Positions 22,921 to 33,314 are shown, counted from the first letter of the stretch. The stretch: 43,662 nt of DNA from Betaproteobacteria bacterium (GCA_947482825.1 CANKMT010000044.1:1-43662), one strand, 5' to 3'. Translations and numbers: made by a program. Notes: generated by a model from the sequence alone, not told the origin.

Positions 22921-24189
22921 TCAGGTGCGCACTTCGCCGTGGCCGAGGACGACGAACTTCTGCGAGGTGAGGCCTTCCAATCCCACCGGCCCGCGCGCGT
23001 GCAGCTTGTCGGTCGAGATGCCTATTTCGGCGCCCAGGCCGAACTCGAACCCGTCGGCAAAGCGAGTGGATGCATTCACCATCACCGAGGCGGAATCGAC
23101 TTCGCGCAGGAATCTGTCGGCGCGAGCGCGGTCTTCGGTGACGATGGCGTCGGTGTGCTGAGAGCCGTACTTCGCGATGTGGTCGATCGCTTCGTCCAGC
23201 CCCTTGACCACGCGGATCGCGGCGATCGGCGCGAGGTACTCGGCGTACCAGTCGTCTTCGGTGGCCGGCGTGGCATCGGCGACGAGCTTGCGGGTCGCCT
23301 CGTCGCCGCGCATTTCCACGCCCTTGGCACGGTAGACGGCGGCGATCTGCGGCAGGACCTCACCCGCGATGCCTTCGGCCACGAGCAGCGTCTCCAGCGT
23401 GTTGCAGGTGCCGTAGCGCTGCGTCTTGGCGTTGTCGGCGATCTTGACCGCCATGGCCGGGTCGGCCTTGTCGTCGATGTAGACATGGCAGACGCCGTCG
23501 AGGTGCTTGATCATCGGGATCTTCGACTCGCGCATCAGGCGCGCGATCAGGTCCTTGCCGCCGCGCGGCACGATGATGTCGACGTACTCCGGCATCGTGA
23601 TGAGCTCGCCCACCGCGGCGCGGTCGGTGGTCTCGACGACCTGGACAGCTGCAATTGGCAGGCCGGCCTCGGCCAGGCCGTCCTTGATGCAGGCGACGAT
23701 CGCGCGGTTGGAATGAATGGCCTCGGAGCCGCCGCGCAGGATGCATGCGTTGCCGGCCTTGAGGCAGAGCGCGGCGGCGTCCACCGTCACGTTCGGGCGC
23801 GATTCGTAGATGATGCCGATAACGCCGAGCGGCACACGCATGCGGCCGACCTCGATGCCCGTGGGGCGCGTTTCGAGGTCGGTGATGCGTCCGATCGGGT
23901 CGGGCAGCGCCGCGACCTGCTCGACGCCGGCGGCCATCTGCTCGACGCTCTTTGCCGTGAGGGTCAGGCGATCGACGAAGGCGCCGTCGCGGCCTTCGGC
24001 TTTGGCCTTTTCGAGATCGTGCCGGTTTTCGGCGACAAGCGCCTCCGACTGCCTGCGCAGGCGCGCCGCGATCGCAAGCAGCGCCCGGTTCTTGGCAGCG
24101 GTGTCGGCTCGAGCGAGCGCACGTGCGGCCACTCGCGCCGCGCGTCCCAGCTCTTGCATGTAGATCTTGATGTCGACTTTAACGTCCAT
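22921..24189 (-). CDS. proA: Gamma-glutamyl phosphate reductase
   Basis: A 422-residue aldehyde-dehydrogenase-fold enzyme. It reduces gamma-glutamyl phosphate to glutamate semialdehyde in proline synthesis. The catalytic cysteine is C262 in [11 protein letters not shown]; the [20 protein letters not shown] and [11 protein letters not shown] stretches are diagnostic. Its start lies inside the end of holA (11-base overlap), so the two are translationally coupled. No proB is in the window. Confidence 0.95.
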   Translation of the reverse strand: MDVKVDIKIYMQELGRAARVAARALARADTAAKNRALLAIAARLRRQSEALVAENRHDLEKAKAEGRDGAFVDRLTLTAKSVEQMAAGVEQVAALPDPIGRITDLETRPTGIEVGRMRVPLGVIGIIYESRPNVTVDAAALCLKAGNACILRGGSEAIHSNRAIVACIKDGLAEAGLPIAAVQVVETTDRAAVGELITMPEYVDIIVPRGGKDLIARLMRESKIPMIKHLDGVCHVYIDDKADPAMAVKIADNAKTQRYGTCNTLETLLVAEGIAGEVLPQIAAVYRAKGVEMRGDEATRKLVADATPATEDDWYAEYLAPIAAIRVVKGLDEAIDHIAKYGSQHTDAIVTEDRARADRFLREVDSASVMVNASTRFADGFEFGLGAEIGISTDKLHARGPVGLEGLTSQKFVVLGHGEVRT

Positions 24190-25186
24190 GCTTCAATTCT
24201 AGACCCAGTTTCAGGAACTCATCCCACGCGCTGCCCTTGGCGATGCCCTTGATCACGCGATCGATCAGCGCAGCATGCGAGAGTGCGGCATCGACGGATT
24301 TCTGGCTGAAGCGGCGCAGCGCCGCCTTCATTGCGGCTTCCTTGTTGCGCCAGACGCGGTTTTCGCGGAACAGCGATTCGACTGCGCGCCCGGCCGCAAC
24401 GCCCGAGAGGATGCGCGACACGGCGCGCAGGTCCTCCGAGATCGCCCACAGGATGAAAGTGGGGGCTTCACCTTCGCCGCGCAATCCCTCGAGCACGCGC
24501 GCGTAACGCACCAGGTCGCCGCCGAGCATCGATTCGACCAGCCCCTGCACATCGTACCGGGCGACGTTGGAGACCGCGGCCTCGGCCTCCTCCAACGACA
24601 CTTCGCCGGCCGGCAGGAGCAACGCGAGCTTCTGCACTTCCTGGTGCGCGGCGAGCAGGTTGCCTTCCACGCGGTCGGCGAGGAACTCAAGCACTTCGCG
24701 GCTCGCGCGCTGCTGGCTGCGCGCCAGCCTCCCCGCGATCCAGTCGGGCAGGCGCGCTCGCTCGAGCTTGTAGAAGTCGATCTGCATGCCCGCGGCGGTA
24801 AGCGCGCCGAACCAATCGGAGTTCTGCCCGGTCTTGTCCAGGCGCGGCAGCGATACCAGCGTGAGGCAGTCCGGGTTCAGGTTGCTGCAATAACGCTCGA
24901 TCGCCTTGGCGCCCTCGGTGCCGGGCTTGCCGGTCGGCAGGCGCAGCTCGACGATCTTCTGGCCGCCGAAGAGCGACAGGCTGGCGCCCGCTTGGTAAAG
25001 CTCGCCCCAGTCGAAGCCGCGCTCGGCGATCAGGAGGTCGCGGTCGGCATAGCCCTTGGCGCGCGCGGCGGCGCGGATCGCGTCGGCCGCCTCGATCGCG
25101 AGCAGCGGCTCGTCGCCGTGAACGACATACAGCGGCGCCAACGATTTCTTGAGGTGCGCCTCGAGTTGTTCGGCGCGCAGTTGCAT
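24179..25186 (-). CDS. holA: DNA polymerase III subunit delta
   Basis: A 335-residue clamp-loader subunit that opens the beta sliding clamp. The N-terminal domain has [20 protein letters not shown] and the beta-contact region [19 protein letters not shown]. The C-terminal collar domain includes [16 protein letters not shown]. Length and domain order are normal. It lies between lptE and proA, the common order in beta- and gammaproteobacteria (leuS-lptE-holA). Confidence 0.93.
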   Translation of the reverse strand: MQLRAEQLEAHLKKSLAPLYVVHGDEPLLAIEAADAIRAAARAKGYADRDLLIAERGFDWGELYQAGASLSLFGGQKIVELRLPTGKPGTEGAKAIERYCSNLNPDCLTLVSLPRLDKTGQNSDWFGALTAAGMQIDFYKLERARLPDWIAGRLARSQQRASREVLEFLADRVEGNLLAAHQEVQKLALLLPAGEVSLEEAEAAVSNVARYDVQGLVESMLGGDLVRYARVLEGLRGEGEAPTFILWAISEDLRAVSRILSGVAAGRAVESLFRENRVWRNKEAAMKAALRRFSQKSVDAALSHAALIDRVIKGIAKGSAWDEFLKLGLELKHGR

Positions 25187-25201
25187 GGGAAATGAAGGAT
25201 G

Positions 25202-25693
25202 CTAATTGACGACGGGTTTCGCCGCCCGCGCGGCGGACAGGCGGCGCAGGATCTGCTGCACGAGGTCGGACTGCATCTCGCGGTTGAGCGCGGCTTCCTC
25301 GGCTTCTTTCGCAAGGATGTCGGTGTCGTTGTAGGTCATGTCGCGGGTGGCGACGAGCGTGGTCGCGGGAATGAACTCGCCGCCCTTGCCGTCATGCACC
25401 CGCAGGTTCACGCGATAGACGAGCTGCAACTCGCGTACCCGGCCCGCACCCGAGAGCGAAAGGATATTGCGGCCTTTGCCCTCGCCTGAAAGCTCGAGCA
25501 GCGCCTGCGCCGACTTCGGGTCGTCGATCACGCGTGTGCGCGTGCCGCTCTGGATGTTGCGCTTGAGGTCGAGGGCCACGCCGCCCGTGGTGTTCGGAAT
25601 ATAGAGCGTCTCGAACGGCAACGCCGCCGTGCCGCGCAGCTGGAATCCGCAGGCGGAGAGGGACAGGGCGAGGAGCGTCAGCAGCAGGCGCAA
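25202..25693 (-). CDS. lptE: LPS-assembly lipoprotein LptE
   Basis: A 163-residue outer membrane lipoprotein that plugs LptD during lipopolysaccharide insertion. The signal peptide MRLLLTLLALSLSAC has its lipidation cysteine at residue 15, followed by GFQLRGTAALPFETLYI, the typical LptE start. The C-terminal EEAALNREMQSDLVQQILRR helix is conserved. It begins 12 bases after the leuS stop and ends 15 bases before holA. Confidence 0.93.
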   Translation of the reverse strand: MRLLLTLLALSLSACGFQLRGTAALPFETLYIPNTTGGVALDLKRNIQSGTRTRVIDDPKSAQALLELSGEGKGRNILSLSGAGRVRELQLVYRVNLRVHDGKGGEFIPATTLVATRDMTYNDTDILAKEAEEAALNREMQSDLVQQILRRLSAARAAKPVVN

Positions 25694-25705
25694 GCGAAAC
25701 TCCTG

Positions 25706-28282
25706 TTACACAACCACATTGATAAGTCTCCCCGGCACGATCACGATCTTGCGAATCGCCTGGCCGGTCGCGTACTTTTGCACGAGGCTGCTTGCGGTGA
25801 CAAGCGCTTCGAGTGCGGGGCGGTCGGCCGATTTCGGCGCCTTCAGGCTGCCGCGCGTCTTGCCGCCGACCTGCACCACGTAGTCGATCTCGTCCTGCTC
25901 GAGCGCCTTCGGATCGGGTTCGGGCCAGGGCGCCTTGAGGATGTCGTCGCCGAACCCGAGCGCCTTCCACAGGTGGTGGCACAAATGCGGCGTGATCGGC
26001 GAGAGCAGGCGCAGGAGGATCGAAACTCCTTCCCTCGCTTCCTCGCAGGACGAATCCTGCAGTTTTTCCAGCGCGTTCAGGATCTTCATCGAAGCCGAGG
26101 CCACGGTGTTGAACTGGTGCTTGCCCAGGTCGTAGTTGGCTTGCTTCAGCACCGAGTGGATCTCGAAACGGGTCGCCTTGAGCAACTCAGGAGAGGGCGT
26201 CTTGCCGCCCGGCTTGCCGAAGGCCGCACCGTAGTTCCACACCCGCTTCAGGAACCGGAACGATCCTTCCACGCCTTCGTCCGACCATTCGAGCGACTGG
26301 GTCGGCGGCGAAGTGAAGATGATGAAGAAGCGCGCCGTGTCGGCGCCGTACTTCTCGATCAGCGCTTGCGGGTCGACGCCGTTGTTCTTGGATTTCGACA
26401 TTGTGCCGATACCGGCGGAGACCACCGGCGCACCGTCCGAGGCGCGCTTGGCCGAGGTGACGCGGCCCTTCTGGTCGCGCACCACCGTGACGTCGGCCGG
26501 GTTGATCCATTCGCGGCGGCCTTCGGGGGTGTCGTGGTAGTACAGCTCGGCGAGCACCATGCCCTGTGTGAGCAGGTTGGTGAAGGGCTCGGTGACCTCG
26601 AGCATCTTCTCGTCACGCATCACGCGCATGAAGAATCGCGAGTACAGAAGATGCAGGATCGCGTGCTCGATGCCGCCGATGTACTGGTCGACCGCCATCC
26701 AGTACTGGGCGCGCTCGTCGACCATCGCCTTGTCGTTGTCCGGGCAGGCGTAGCGCGCGAAGTACCACGACGAATCGACGAAGGTGTCCATCGTGTCGGT
26801 CTCGCGTCGCGCGGGACTGCCGCAAGCGGGGCACTTGCATTCGTAGAACGAAGGCAGTTTGTTGAGCGGATTGCCGGTGCCGTCCGGCACGAGGTCTTCG
26901 GGCAGCACCACGGGCAGATCTTCTTCCGGCACCGGGACGTCGCCGCAGTCCTTGCAATGGATGATCGGCACCGGGCAGCCCCAGTAGCGCTGACGGGAAA
27001 TACCCCAGTCGCGCAGGCGCCATTGGACATGCTTGGCGCCGAGGTCTTTGGCTTTGAGGTCGGCGGCCACCGCATTCACCGACGCCCTGAAATCGAGCCC
27101 GTCGTACTTGCCCGAATTGATGTTGGTGCCGTATTCGGCGTATTCCGGCTTCCACGGCAGTGGGACCGTGTCCCCCAGCGCATGGCGGATGACTGGCTTG
27201 ATCGGGAGGCCGTACTTGGTCGCGAATTCGTAATCGCGCTCGTCATGCGCCGGCACACCCATCACCGCGCCGTCGCCGTAGCTCATCAGCACATAGTTGC
27301 CCACCCACACGGGGACCTGTTCGCCCGAAAGCGGGTGGGTGACCGACAGGCCGGTGGGCATCCCCTTCTTTTCCTGCTGCGCCATCTCGGCCTCGATGAC
27401 CGCCCCCTGCCGGCATTCGTCGACGAACTTCGCGAGCGCCGGATTGCCCTGGGCTGCGTGCGCCGCAAGCGGATGCTCGGCCGCCACCGCGCAGAACGTC
27501 ACGCCCATGATCGTGTCGGCGCGTGTGGTGAACACGTTGAGGCGCTTGGCTTCGCCGTTCAGCTCATACGGGAAACCGAAACGCACGCCTTCGGACTTCC
27601 CGATCCAGTTCTTCTGCATCAGCTTGACCTGCTCGGGCCAGCCGGTCATGCCGTCCAGCGCCGATAACAACTCTTCGGCGTAGGCCGAGATGCGCAGGAA
27701 GTACATCGGGATCTCGCGCTTTTCCACCACCGCGCCGGTGCGCCAGCCCTTGCCGTCGATCACCTGCTCGTTCGCCAGCACGGTCTGGTCGACCGGGTCC
27801 CAGTTCACCACGCCGGTCTTCTTGTACGCGAGCCCCTTCTTGAACAGGCGCACGAACAGCCATTGGTTCCACTTGTAGTAGGACGGCGAGCAGGTGGCGA
27901 GTTCCCGCGTCCAGTCGATCGCGAAGCCCAAGCTCTTCAGCTGGGTGCGCATGTAGGCGATGTTGTCGTAAGTCCACTTCGCCGGCGGCACCTTGTTCGC
28001 CATCGCGGCGTTCTCCGCCGGCAGGCCGAAGGCGTCCCATCCCATCGGTTGGAGAACGTTGTAGCCGCGCATCCGGTAGTACCGGGTCAGCACATCGCCG
28101 ATGGTATAGTTCCTGACATGCCCCATGTGGAGCTTGCCCGAGGGGTAGGGGAACATCGACAGGCAGTAGTACTTGGGCTTCGCGGGGTCTTCGGTCACCC
28201 GGAACGAACCCGTGCCGTCCCAATAGGCCTGGGCCTCCTTTTCCACCGATTGCGGGGAATAGCGTTCTTGCACGTCGGACAT
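25706..28282 (-). CDS. leuS: Leucyl-tRNA synthetase
   Basis: An 858-residue class I synthetase of normal bacterial length. The HIGH-type motif is HMGH (52-55) within [15 protein letters not shown]; the KMSKS-type motif is TMSKSKNNG about residue 615. The zinc-finger-like insert shows CKDCGD and a CKCPACGS pair. The CP1 editing domain is present ([20 protein letters not shown]). It is the first gene of the long leftward housekeeping block and is divergent from the FecR-SPOR gene. Confidence 0.97.
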   Translation of the reverse strand: MSDVQERYSPQSVEKEAQAYWDGTGSFRVTEDPAKPKYYCLSMFPYPSGKLHMGHVRNYTIGDVLTRYYRMRGYNVLQPMGWDAFGLPAENAAMANKVPPAKWTYDNIAYMRTQLKSLGFAIDWTRELATCSPSYYKWNQWLFVRLFKKGLAYKKTGVVNWDPVDQTVLANEQVIDGKGWRTGAVVEKREIPMYFLRISAYAEELLSALDGMTGWPEQVKLMQKNWIGKSEGVRFGFPYELNGEAKRLNVFTTRADTIMGVTFCAVAAEHPLAAHAAQGNPALAKFVDECRQGAVIEAEMAQQEKKGMPTGLSVTHPLSGEQVPVWVGNYVLMSYGDGAVMGVPAHDERDYEFATKYGLPIKPVIRHALGDTVPLPWKPEYAEYGTNINSGKYDGLDFRASVNAVAADLKAKDLGAKHVQWRLRDWGISRQRYWGCPVPIIHCKDCGDVPVPEEDLPVVLPEDLVPDGTGNPLNKLPSFYECKCPACGSPARRETDTMDTFVDSSWYFARYACPDNDKAMVDERAQYWMAVDQYIGGIEHAILHLLYSRFFMRVMRDEKMLEVTEPFTNLLTQGMVLAELYYHDTPEGRREWINPADVTVVRDQKGRVTSAKRASDGAPVVSAGIGTMSKSKNNGVDPQALIEKYGADTARFFIIFTSPPTQSLEWSDEGVEGSFRFLKRVWNYGAAFGKPGGKTPSPELLKATRFEIHSVLKQANYDLGKHQFNTVASASMKILNALEKLQDSSCEEAREGVSILLRLLSPITPHLCHHLWKALGFGDDILKAPWPEPDPKALEQDEIDYVVQVGGKTRGSLKAPKSADRPALEALVTASSLVQKYATGQAIRKIVIVPGRLINVVV

Positions 28283-28338
28283 TTTTGCGTTGCCGGGGTG
28301 GAAAGGAAAAAGTTCGCAAAATCAGGGGCGAACGGAAA

Positions 28339-28344
28339 ATTATA
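28339..28344 (-). promoter_or_regulatory. -10 box candidate for leuS
   Basis: On the minus strand this is a perfect TATAAT, 57 bases before the leuS ATG, in an otherwise GC-rich divergent region. No good -35 is seen 16-18 bases upstream (CCGGGC there), so a regulated promoter or a chance match is possible. Confidence 0.4.
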
Positions 28345-28424
28345 GCCGAATCCGCCCGGCCGCCCGGTACGTACAAGGATGTGACGTCGGCGCATTGCGC
28401 CACTTGTCCCGAGGGAGATCCCGC

Positions 28425-29312
28425 ATGAAGAATCCGATCCGATTGACTGTCGCAGGCCTGGCCATTGCAGCCGCACAGACTGTCGCGGCCCAACCCGCTC
28501 CCCAACCCGCCGCTGTCGTGGAAGGCGTGCAGTTGCCGGCCTGGGTCGAGCGCGGCGACGACCGCAAGGCGCCGCTGGCGCCCGGCATGGAGCTGAAGTC
28601 CGGCGAGCAGGTGCGCACCGGCGCCAATTCGCGCGTCCTGCTCAAGATGTCCGAAGGCAGCCTCGTCAAGCTGGACGAGAACGGCGTGCTGAAGCTCGAC
28701 GAGCTCAAGCCCGACCAGGGCGGCGTGTTTCGAGCATCGATCCGCGTCCTCGAAGGCGCTTTCCGGTTCACCACCGACGCACTGATGAAGGGACGGCGGC
28801 GCGAGGTCAACATTACGGTGGCGACCGTCACGGCCGGCATCCGCGGCACCGACCTGTGGGGCAAGTCGGACACCGCGGACAAGCAGATCATCTGCCTGAT
28901 CGAAGGCAAGATCGAAGTTGGTGCGCCCGGCGAAGCGGCCGTGGTGATGGACCAGCCCCGCCAGTTCTACCAGCGCAACCAGGGCAAGACCGCGCCGGTC
29001 GGTTTCGTCGAGGCGCAGCAACTCGGGCAGTGGGCGATTGAAACCGAGATCGCAACTGGAAGGGGCGCGGCGCGCGCCGGCGGCAAGTGGAAAGTCACGC
29101 TGGCCGCGTCCGAAACACAAGATGGCGCGTTGTCGGTGTACGACCAGCTACGCGCCAATGGCTATCCGGCCGAGATCCATCCCACGATGGCCGCCGGCAA
29201 GCGCGTCTATTACGTGCGCATCGGAAGCCTGCCGTCGAAAGAGGAGGCGGAGGCGCTGGCGGCACAGTTGAAGGGGAAGATGGGGGTGGGGGAGGCTAAG
29301 GTTTCTACGTAG
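28425..29312 (+). CDS. Secreted FecR-domain protein with C-terminal SPOR domain
   Basis: A 295-residue protein. Signal peptide MKNPIRLTVAGLAIAAAQTVAAQ is followed by a FecR-like beta domain (LKSGEQVRTGANSRVLLKMS, EGAFRFTTDAL, TVTAGIRGTDLWGK). A C-terminal SPOR-like repeat (WKVTLAASETQDGALSVYDQ, YYVRIGSLPSKEEAEALA) normally binds denuded peptidoglycan at septa. ATG 28425 follows GAGGGAG. The pairing suggests a periplasmic cell-wall protein rather than an iron sensor, since no membrane helix or sigma factor is present. Confidence 0.82.
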   Translation: MKNPIRLTVAGLAIAAAQTVAAQPAPQPAAVVEGVQLPAWVERGDDRKAPLAPGMELKSGEQVRTGANSRVLLKMSEGSLVKLDENGVLKLDELKPDQGGVFRASIRVLEGAFRFTTDALMKGRRREVNITVATVTAGIRGTDLWGKSDTADKQIICLIEGKIEVGAPGEAAVVMDQPRQFYQRNQGKTAPVGFVEAQQLGQWAIETEIATGRGAARAGGKWKVTLAASETQDGALSVYDQLRANGYPAEIHPTMAAGKRVYYVRIGSLPSKEEAEALAAQLKGKMGVGEAKVST

Positions 29313-29347
29313 CTCATTCGGCGTTGCCTGTATTTTGCATTTGCGGA

Positions 29348-29428
29348 TCTCACTGTTTTGATTGAATGGGCGCTCAAGATCTTCGCCTTGGCAATCTATC
29401 GAGCGCCCATTCAATCAAAACAGTGAGA
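29348..29428. repeat. 28-bp perfect inverted repeat with 25-base loop
   Basis: Arms at 29348-29375 and 29401-29428 are exact reverse complements. The loop (29376-29400) is AAGATC...CTATC, unpaired. It lies between the FecR-SPOR stop and uvrD. The arms are only moderately GC-rich and no T-run follows, so it is unlike a standard terminator. It may be a small mobile element or a recombination site. It does not resemble the hairpins at 8411 and 11179. Confidence 0.75.
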
Positions 29429-29506
29429 CTTGGGGTCGCGATATTGCGATTGAGCTTCGACGAAGCGACACATTGGTTTTGAAGATGATCGACACAAAGC
29501 GGGCGC

Positions 29507-29512
29507 TATAAT
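29507..29512 (+). promoter_or_regulatory. -10 box candidate for uvrD
   Basis: A perfect TATAAT within GCGCTATAATCCGCG, ending 9 bases before the proposed TTG start of uvrD. If used, the mRNA leader would be only a few bases. The -35 region at 17 bases is poor (GATGAT). Confidence 0.4.
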
Positions 29513-29521
29513 CCGCGCGCT

Positions 29522-31738
29522 TTGTCCCTCCACCTAGAACACCTGAATCCCGAGCAGCTTGCGGCGGTCACGCTTCCCGACCGGCAGCATGCGCTCATCC
29601 TCGCCGGCGCAGGCAGCGGCAAGACACGCGTGCTCACCACGCGCATTGCCTGGCTGATCAAGAACGGGTACGTCTCCCCGGCCGGCCTGCTTGCGGTGAC
29701 CTTCACCAACAAGGCCGCGCGCGAGATGCTCACGCGCCTCACCGCGATGCTGCCGGTGAATCCGCGTGGAATGTGGATCGGCACGTTCCACGGACTGTGC
29801 AACCGCATGTTGCGGCTGCATCACCGAGATGCGGGGTTGCCGCAGGCCTTCCAGATTCTCGACACCGCCGACCAGCTCGCGGTGGTCAAGCGACTGTTGA
29901 AGGCGCTCGACGTCGATGACGACAAGTTCCCGCCGCGCGAGGTGCAGTGGTTTATCAACGGCAGGAAGGAAGAGGGTGAGCGCGCAGGCACGGTGCAAGC
30001 TACCGACGACTTCATGCGCCGGCAAATCGAAATCTATGCTGCGTACGACGCGCAATGCCAGCGCGAAGGCGTGGTGGATTTTCCCGAACTGCTTTTGCGC
30101 AGCTACGAGCTGCTGGCGAGGAACGAGTTGCTGCGCGCGCATTACGCGCAGCGCTTCCGGCACATCCTCGTAGACGAGTTCCAGGACACCAACCGGCTTC
30201 AGTACCGCTGGCTCAAGCTGCTGGCCGGACCGGAGACTTCGATCTTCGCGGTCGGCGACGATGACCAGTCGATCTACGCGTTTCGCGGCGCGAATGTCGG
30301 CAACATGGCCGACTTCGAACGCGACTACAAGGTCGAGCGCGTGATCCGCCTGGAGCAGAACTACCGCTCGCACGGGAACATCCTGGATGCCGCGAACGCG
30401 CTGATCGCGAACAACGAGAATCGCCTGGGCAAGAATCTGTGGACCGCCGCCGGGTCCGGTGAGCCGATCCGCGTCTTTGAGGGCGAGTCCGACGGCGAGG
30501 AAGCGCGCTGGCTGGTCGAGGAGGTGCAGGGCCTCGCGCGCGACGGAATGCGATTCCAGGACATGGCGATCCTGTACCGGTCGAATGCGCAGTCGCGCAT
30601 CCTCGAACACGCGCTTTTCAGCGCCGGGGTTTCGTATCGCGTCTACGGCGGGCTGCGCTTTTTCGAGCGCGCCGAGATCAAGCATGCGCTGGCGTACCTG
30701 CGGCTGGTCGAGAACCCGGAGGACGACAACGCTTTCCTGCGGATCTCGAACTTCCCGCCGCGCGGCATCGGCGCGCGCTCGATGGAGGCGCTTCAGGATG
30801 CGGCGCGCGCGGGCAATACCAGCCTGTATGCCTCGATCGGTGCGCTGGCCGGCAAGGCGGGCGCGTCGCTCGCGACTTTCCGCACACTCGTCGAGAGCAT
30901 GAAGAGCGAGACGCGCGGGCTGCAATTGGCCGAAGCCGTCGCCCACGTGATCGCAAAATGCGGCTTGGTCGAGCACTACCAGAACGAGCGCGAAGGCGCC
31001 GATCGCATCGCCAACCTCGCCGAACTCGTCAATGCGGCCGCCGCGTTCAACATCGACGAATCGACCGTCGACATGGCGACTGGCGAAACCACCGACCCGA
31101 CCGTCATGGATCCGCTGACCGCATTCCTCGCGCATGCGGCCCTCGAAGCCGGCGAGCACCAGGCGGGCGAAGGCCAGGACGCGCTGCAGATGATGACCGT
31201 GCATTCGGCCAAGGGGCTGGAGTTTTCCGCAGTCTTCATCACCGGGCTCGAGGAGGGATTGTTCCCGCACGAGCAAAGTCTTTCGGCGCGCGACGGTCTG
31301 GAGGAAGAAAGGCGTCTTGCCTATGTTGCGATCACGCGCGCGAGGGAGCGGCTATACCTTTCGTTTGCCCAGACGCGCATGCTGCACGGCCAGACCCGCT
31401 ACAACTTGCCATCGCGATTCTTCGACGAGGTGCCCGAGGGTCTGCTCAAGTGGCTCACGCCGCGCCTATCGGATCGACGCGCGCCGAAGCAGGGCGGCGG
31501 ATTCGGTTCATGGACCAACACGCGCTCCTCACCGGCTGCGAAGGCGCAGGGTTTCGGCCAGGGTGGCGGCGAATCGGGCGGATTCCGCGTCGGCCAAAAC
31601 GTGCTGCATCCGAAATTCGGCACCGGCGTGATCGTCGATGCCGAGGGCCGCGGCAGCGATGCGCGCGTGCAGGTGAACTTCGGCCGCCAAGGGGTAAAGT
31701 GGCTGGCGGTGGCGGTGGCTAAGTTGCAGGCGGCCTGA
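29522..31738 (+). CDS. uvrD: UvrD/Rep-family DNA helicase
   Basis: A 738-residue superfamily 1 helicase. Walker A is GAGSGKT (29-35), Walker B is DEFQDTN, and motif III is VGDDDQSIYAFRGA. Helicase motifs IV-VI include QNYRSHGNI, TVHSAKGLEF and AYVAITRARERL. The C-terminal tail GQNVLHPKFGTGVIVDAEG is the RNAP-binding Tudor-like domain of UvrD/PcrA. It unwinds DNA in nucleotide excision and mismatch repair. TTG 29522 is the only start giving the usual short lead before LNPEQLAAV; no ribosome site precedes it. Confidence 0.93.
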   Translation: MSLHLEHLNPEQLAAVTLPDRQHALILAGAGSGKTRVLTTRIAWLIKNGYVSPAGLLAVTFTNKAAREMLTRLTAMLPVNPRGMWIGTFHGLCNRMLRLHHRDAGLPQAFQILDTADQLAVVKRLLKALDVDDDKFPPREVQWFINGRKEEGERAGTVQATDDFMRRQIEIYAAYDAQCQREGVVDFPELLLRSYELLARNELLRAHYAQRFRHILVDEFQDTNRLQYRWLKLLAGPETSIFAVGDDDQSIYAFRGANVGNMADFERDYKVERVIRLEQNYRSHGNILDAANALIANNENRLGKNLWTAAGSGEPIRVFEGESDGEEARWLVEEVQGLARDGMRFQDMAILYRSNAQSRILEHALFSAGVSYRVYGGLRFFERAEIKHALAYLRLVENPEDDNAFLRISNFPPRGIGARSMEALQDAARAGNTSLYASIGALAGKAGASLATFRTLVESMKSETRGLQLAEAVAHVIAKCGLVEHYQNEREGADRIANLAELVNAAAAFNIDESTVDMATGETTDPTVMDPLTAFLAHAALEAGEHQAGEGQDALQMMTVHSAKGLEFSAVFITGLEEGLFPHEQSLSARDGLEEERRLAYVAITRARERLYLSFAQTRMLHGQTRYNLPSRFFDEVPEGLLKWLTPRLSDRRAPKQGGGFGSWTNTRSSPAAKAQGFGQGGGESGGFRVGQNVLHPKFGTGVIVDAEGRGSDARVQVNFGRQGVKWLAVAVAKLQAA

Positions 31739-31811
31739 ACCGGTAGAATCCGCGGCGAAAGCCGAACGCAGCGGCCGCAAGAGCCGCAAGACCGAACCCA
31801 AGGAGACCCGA

Positions 31812-32780
31812 ATGAATCGTCGTGCCCTGCTTGCCGCATTCGCAACGATCAGCCTTGCTGCCGCTTTGCCCTCGGGCGCCCAGCAATTGAAGGGCGACGT
31901 GAAATTTCTCAACGGCTTTCCGCCGGGCGGGACTTCGGACCTGCTCGGGCGCCTGGTGGCCGAAGCGGTCAGCCCCGTGGTCGGGCAGAAGGTGATCGTC
32001 GAGCAGCGCACCGGTGCCAGCGGCTTCATTGCGGCCGAGGCCACGGCGCGCTCGGCGCCCGACGGCCACACGATCTTCCTGTCGCCGATGGCGGTGATGG
32101 CGGTCGCTCCGGTCATGCCGGGTCAGAAACTCACCATCGACGTCGACCGCGACCTCACGCCGATCTCCAATCTCGCCGGCGTCTACAACATCCTCGTGGT
32201 CGGCAGCAGCACGCCGTTCAAGACGGTGGCTGAAGTGATCGATTTCGCCAAGAAGAATCCCGGCAAGCTGACTTATGCTTCTGCAGGCAACGGCACTTCG
32301 CAGCACCTTTCCGGCGAGTTTTTCAAGAATCTGGCCGCAGTGGACATCCTGCACGTGCCGTATCGCGGTGGCGCGCCGGCGATCCTCGACATCGTGGGCG
32401 GGCGCACCACCATGATGTTCGGCAACATGCCCGAGTTCCTCGGCCAGATCCGGGGCGGCGGCCTGCGGGCGGTTGCGTTCGGCGCGGCGCGGCCTTCGCC
32501 CCTCTTCGCCGATCTGCCGGTGATCAGCGGCACGCTTGCGGACTTCAAAATCAGCAACTGGTTCGGCGTGGTCGGGCCGGCCGGGCTTTCGCCGGAATGG
32601 ACCGGGTTCTGGAACCGCGCGATCCAAACCGTGGCAAAGCAGCCCAAATTCATCCAACTCATGGCCGACAACGGCATGGAGATCCTCGCCGGCACGCCCG
32701 ACGAGTTCAAGGCCACCATCGTCGCCGACCGCAAGAAGTGGAGCGAGGTGATCCAGAGCGCGAAGATCCGGGCGGATTGA
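31812..32780 (+). CDS. Bug-family periplasmic solute-binding protein
   Basis: A 322-residue secreted protein with signal peptide MNRRALLAAFATISLAAALPSGAQQ. Bug motifs include FPPGGTSDLLGRLVAEA, VIVEQRTGASGFIAAEA, YASAGNGTSQHLSGE and VPYRGGAPAILDIVGGR. AAGGAGA precedes the ATG. It stands alone between uvrD and the convergent yqaA, with no permease or enzyme gene beside it, so the ligand cannot be guessed. It is the third orphan Bug receptor in the window. Confidence 0.87.
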   Translation: MNRRALLAAFATISLAAALPSGAQQLKGDVKFLNGFPPGGTSDLLGRLVAEAVSPVVGQKVIVEQRTGASGFIAAEATARSAPDGHTIFLSPMAVMAVAPVMPGQKLTIDVDRDLTPISNLAGVYNILVVGSSTPFKTVAEVIDFAKKNPGKLTYASAGNGTSQHLSGEFFKNLAAVDILHVPYRGGAPAILDIVGGRTTMMFGNMPEFLGQIRGGGLRAVAFGAARPSPLFADLPVISGTLADFKISNWFGVVGPAGLSPEWTGFWNRAIQTVAKQPKFIQLMADNGMEILAGTPDEFKATIVADRKKWSEVIQSAKIRAD

Positions 32781-32802
32781 TCCTCCTCCGGCGCGTGCCT
32801 TC

Positions 32803-33237
32803 CTAGAGCAAAGCGCCCTGCGCTACGACCCAGTAGCGCGCCAGGCGCCCGGCCGCGGTGAAAGCGGTCACCGCGACCCAGTTCAGTCGCAGCCACCCGG
32901 CCGCGATGCAAAGCGCATCGCCCACCAGGGGCAGCCAAGCGAACAGGCAGAGCGGACTGCCGTAGCGGCGCAGCTTTTCCAGCACGCGCGGGTCGAGTTT
33001 TTTCCGGGTGCGCTCGGGTAGCAGGCGCCCTAGCGCGTACGAAGTCAGGCCGCCGAGCGTGTTTCCGAGCGTGGCCAGCGCCAGCGCGACGGGCAACTGG
33101 CCGGGATACAGCTTGAGATAGCCGAACAGCACCGCTTCGGAAGAAAGCGGGATGATCGTCGAGGCGAGAAAGCTCGCGGCGAACAGTCCCGCCAGGCCGC
33201 TTTCCTCCGAGACCCAGACCGATATCCATTCCTGCAT
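32803..33237 (-). CDS. yqaA: YqaA/DedA-like membrane protein
   Basis: A 144-residue membrane protein of the SNARE-associated (DedA-like) superfamily, small YqaA branch. It has the helices GLAGLFAASFLASTIIPLSS and ALALATLGNTLGGLTSYALG, a cytoplasmic KKLDPRVLEKLRRYG loop and LFAWLPLVGDALCIAAGWLR. DedA proteins flip undecaprenyl phosphate or phospholipids; the role of the YqaA branch is less clear. It is divergent from ilvA across 77 bases. Confidence 0.85.
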   Translation of the reverse strand: MQEWISVWVSEESGLAGLFAASFLASTIIPLSSEAVLFGYLKLYPGQLPVALALATLGNTLGGLTSYALGRLLPERTRKKLDPRVLEKLRRYGSPLCLFAWLPLVGDALCIAAGWLRLNWVAVTAFTAAGRLARYWVVAQGALL

Positions 33238-33314
33238 CAGTTTCCTTGTTGCGCCGGGGTGGTCTTGCTACCCTTGACGCCCTTTTGACGCTGCTCCCGA
33301 GACCTTCCCGCCCC

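Noticed and set aside
25778..27667. Long plus-strand open frame opposite leuS
   Set aside because: Shadow of leuS codon bias; no domain or ribosome site.
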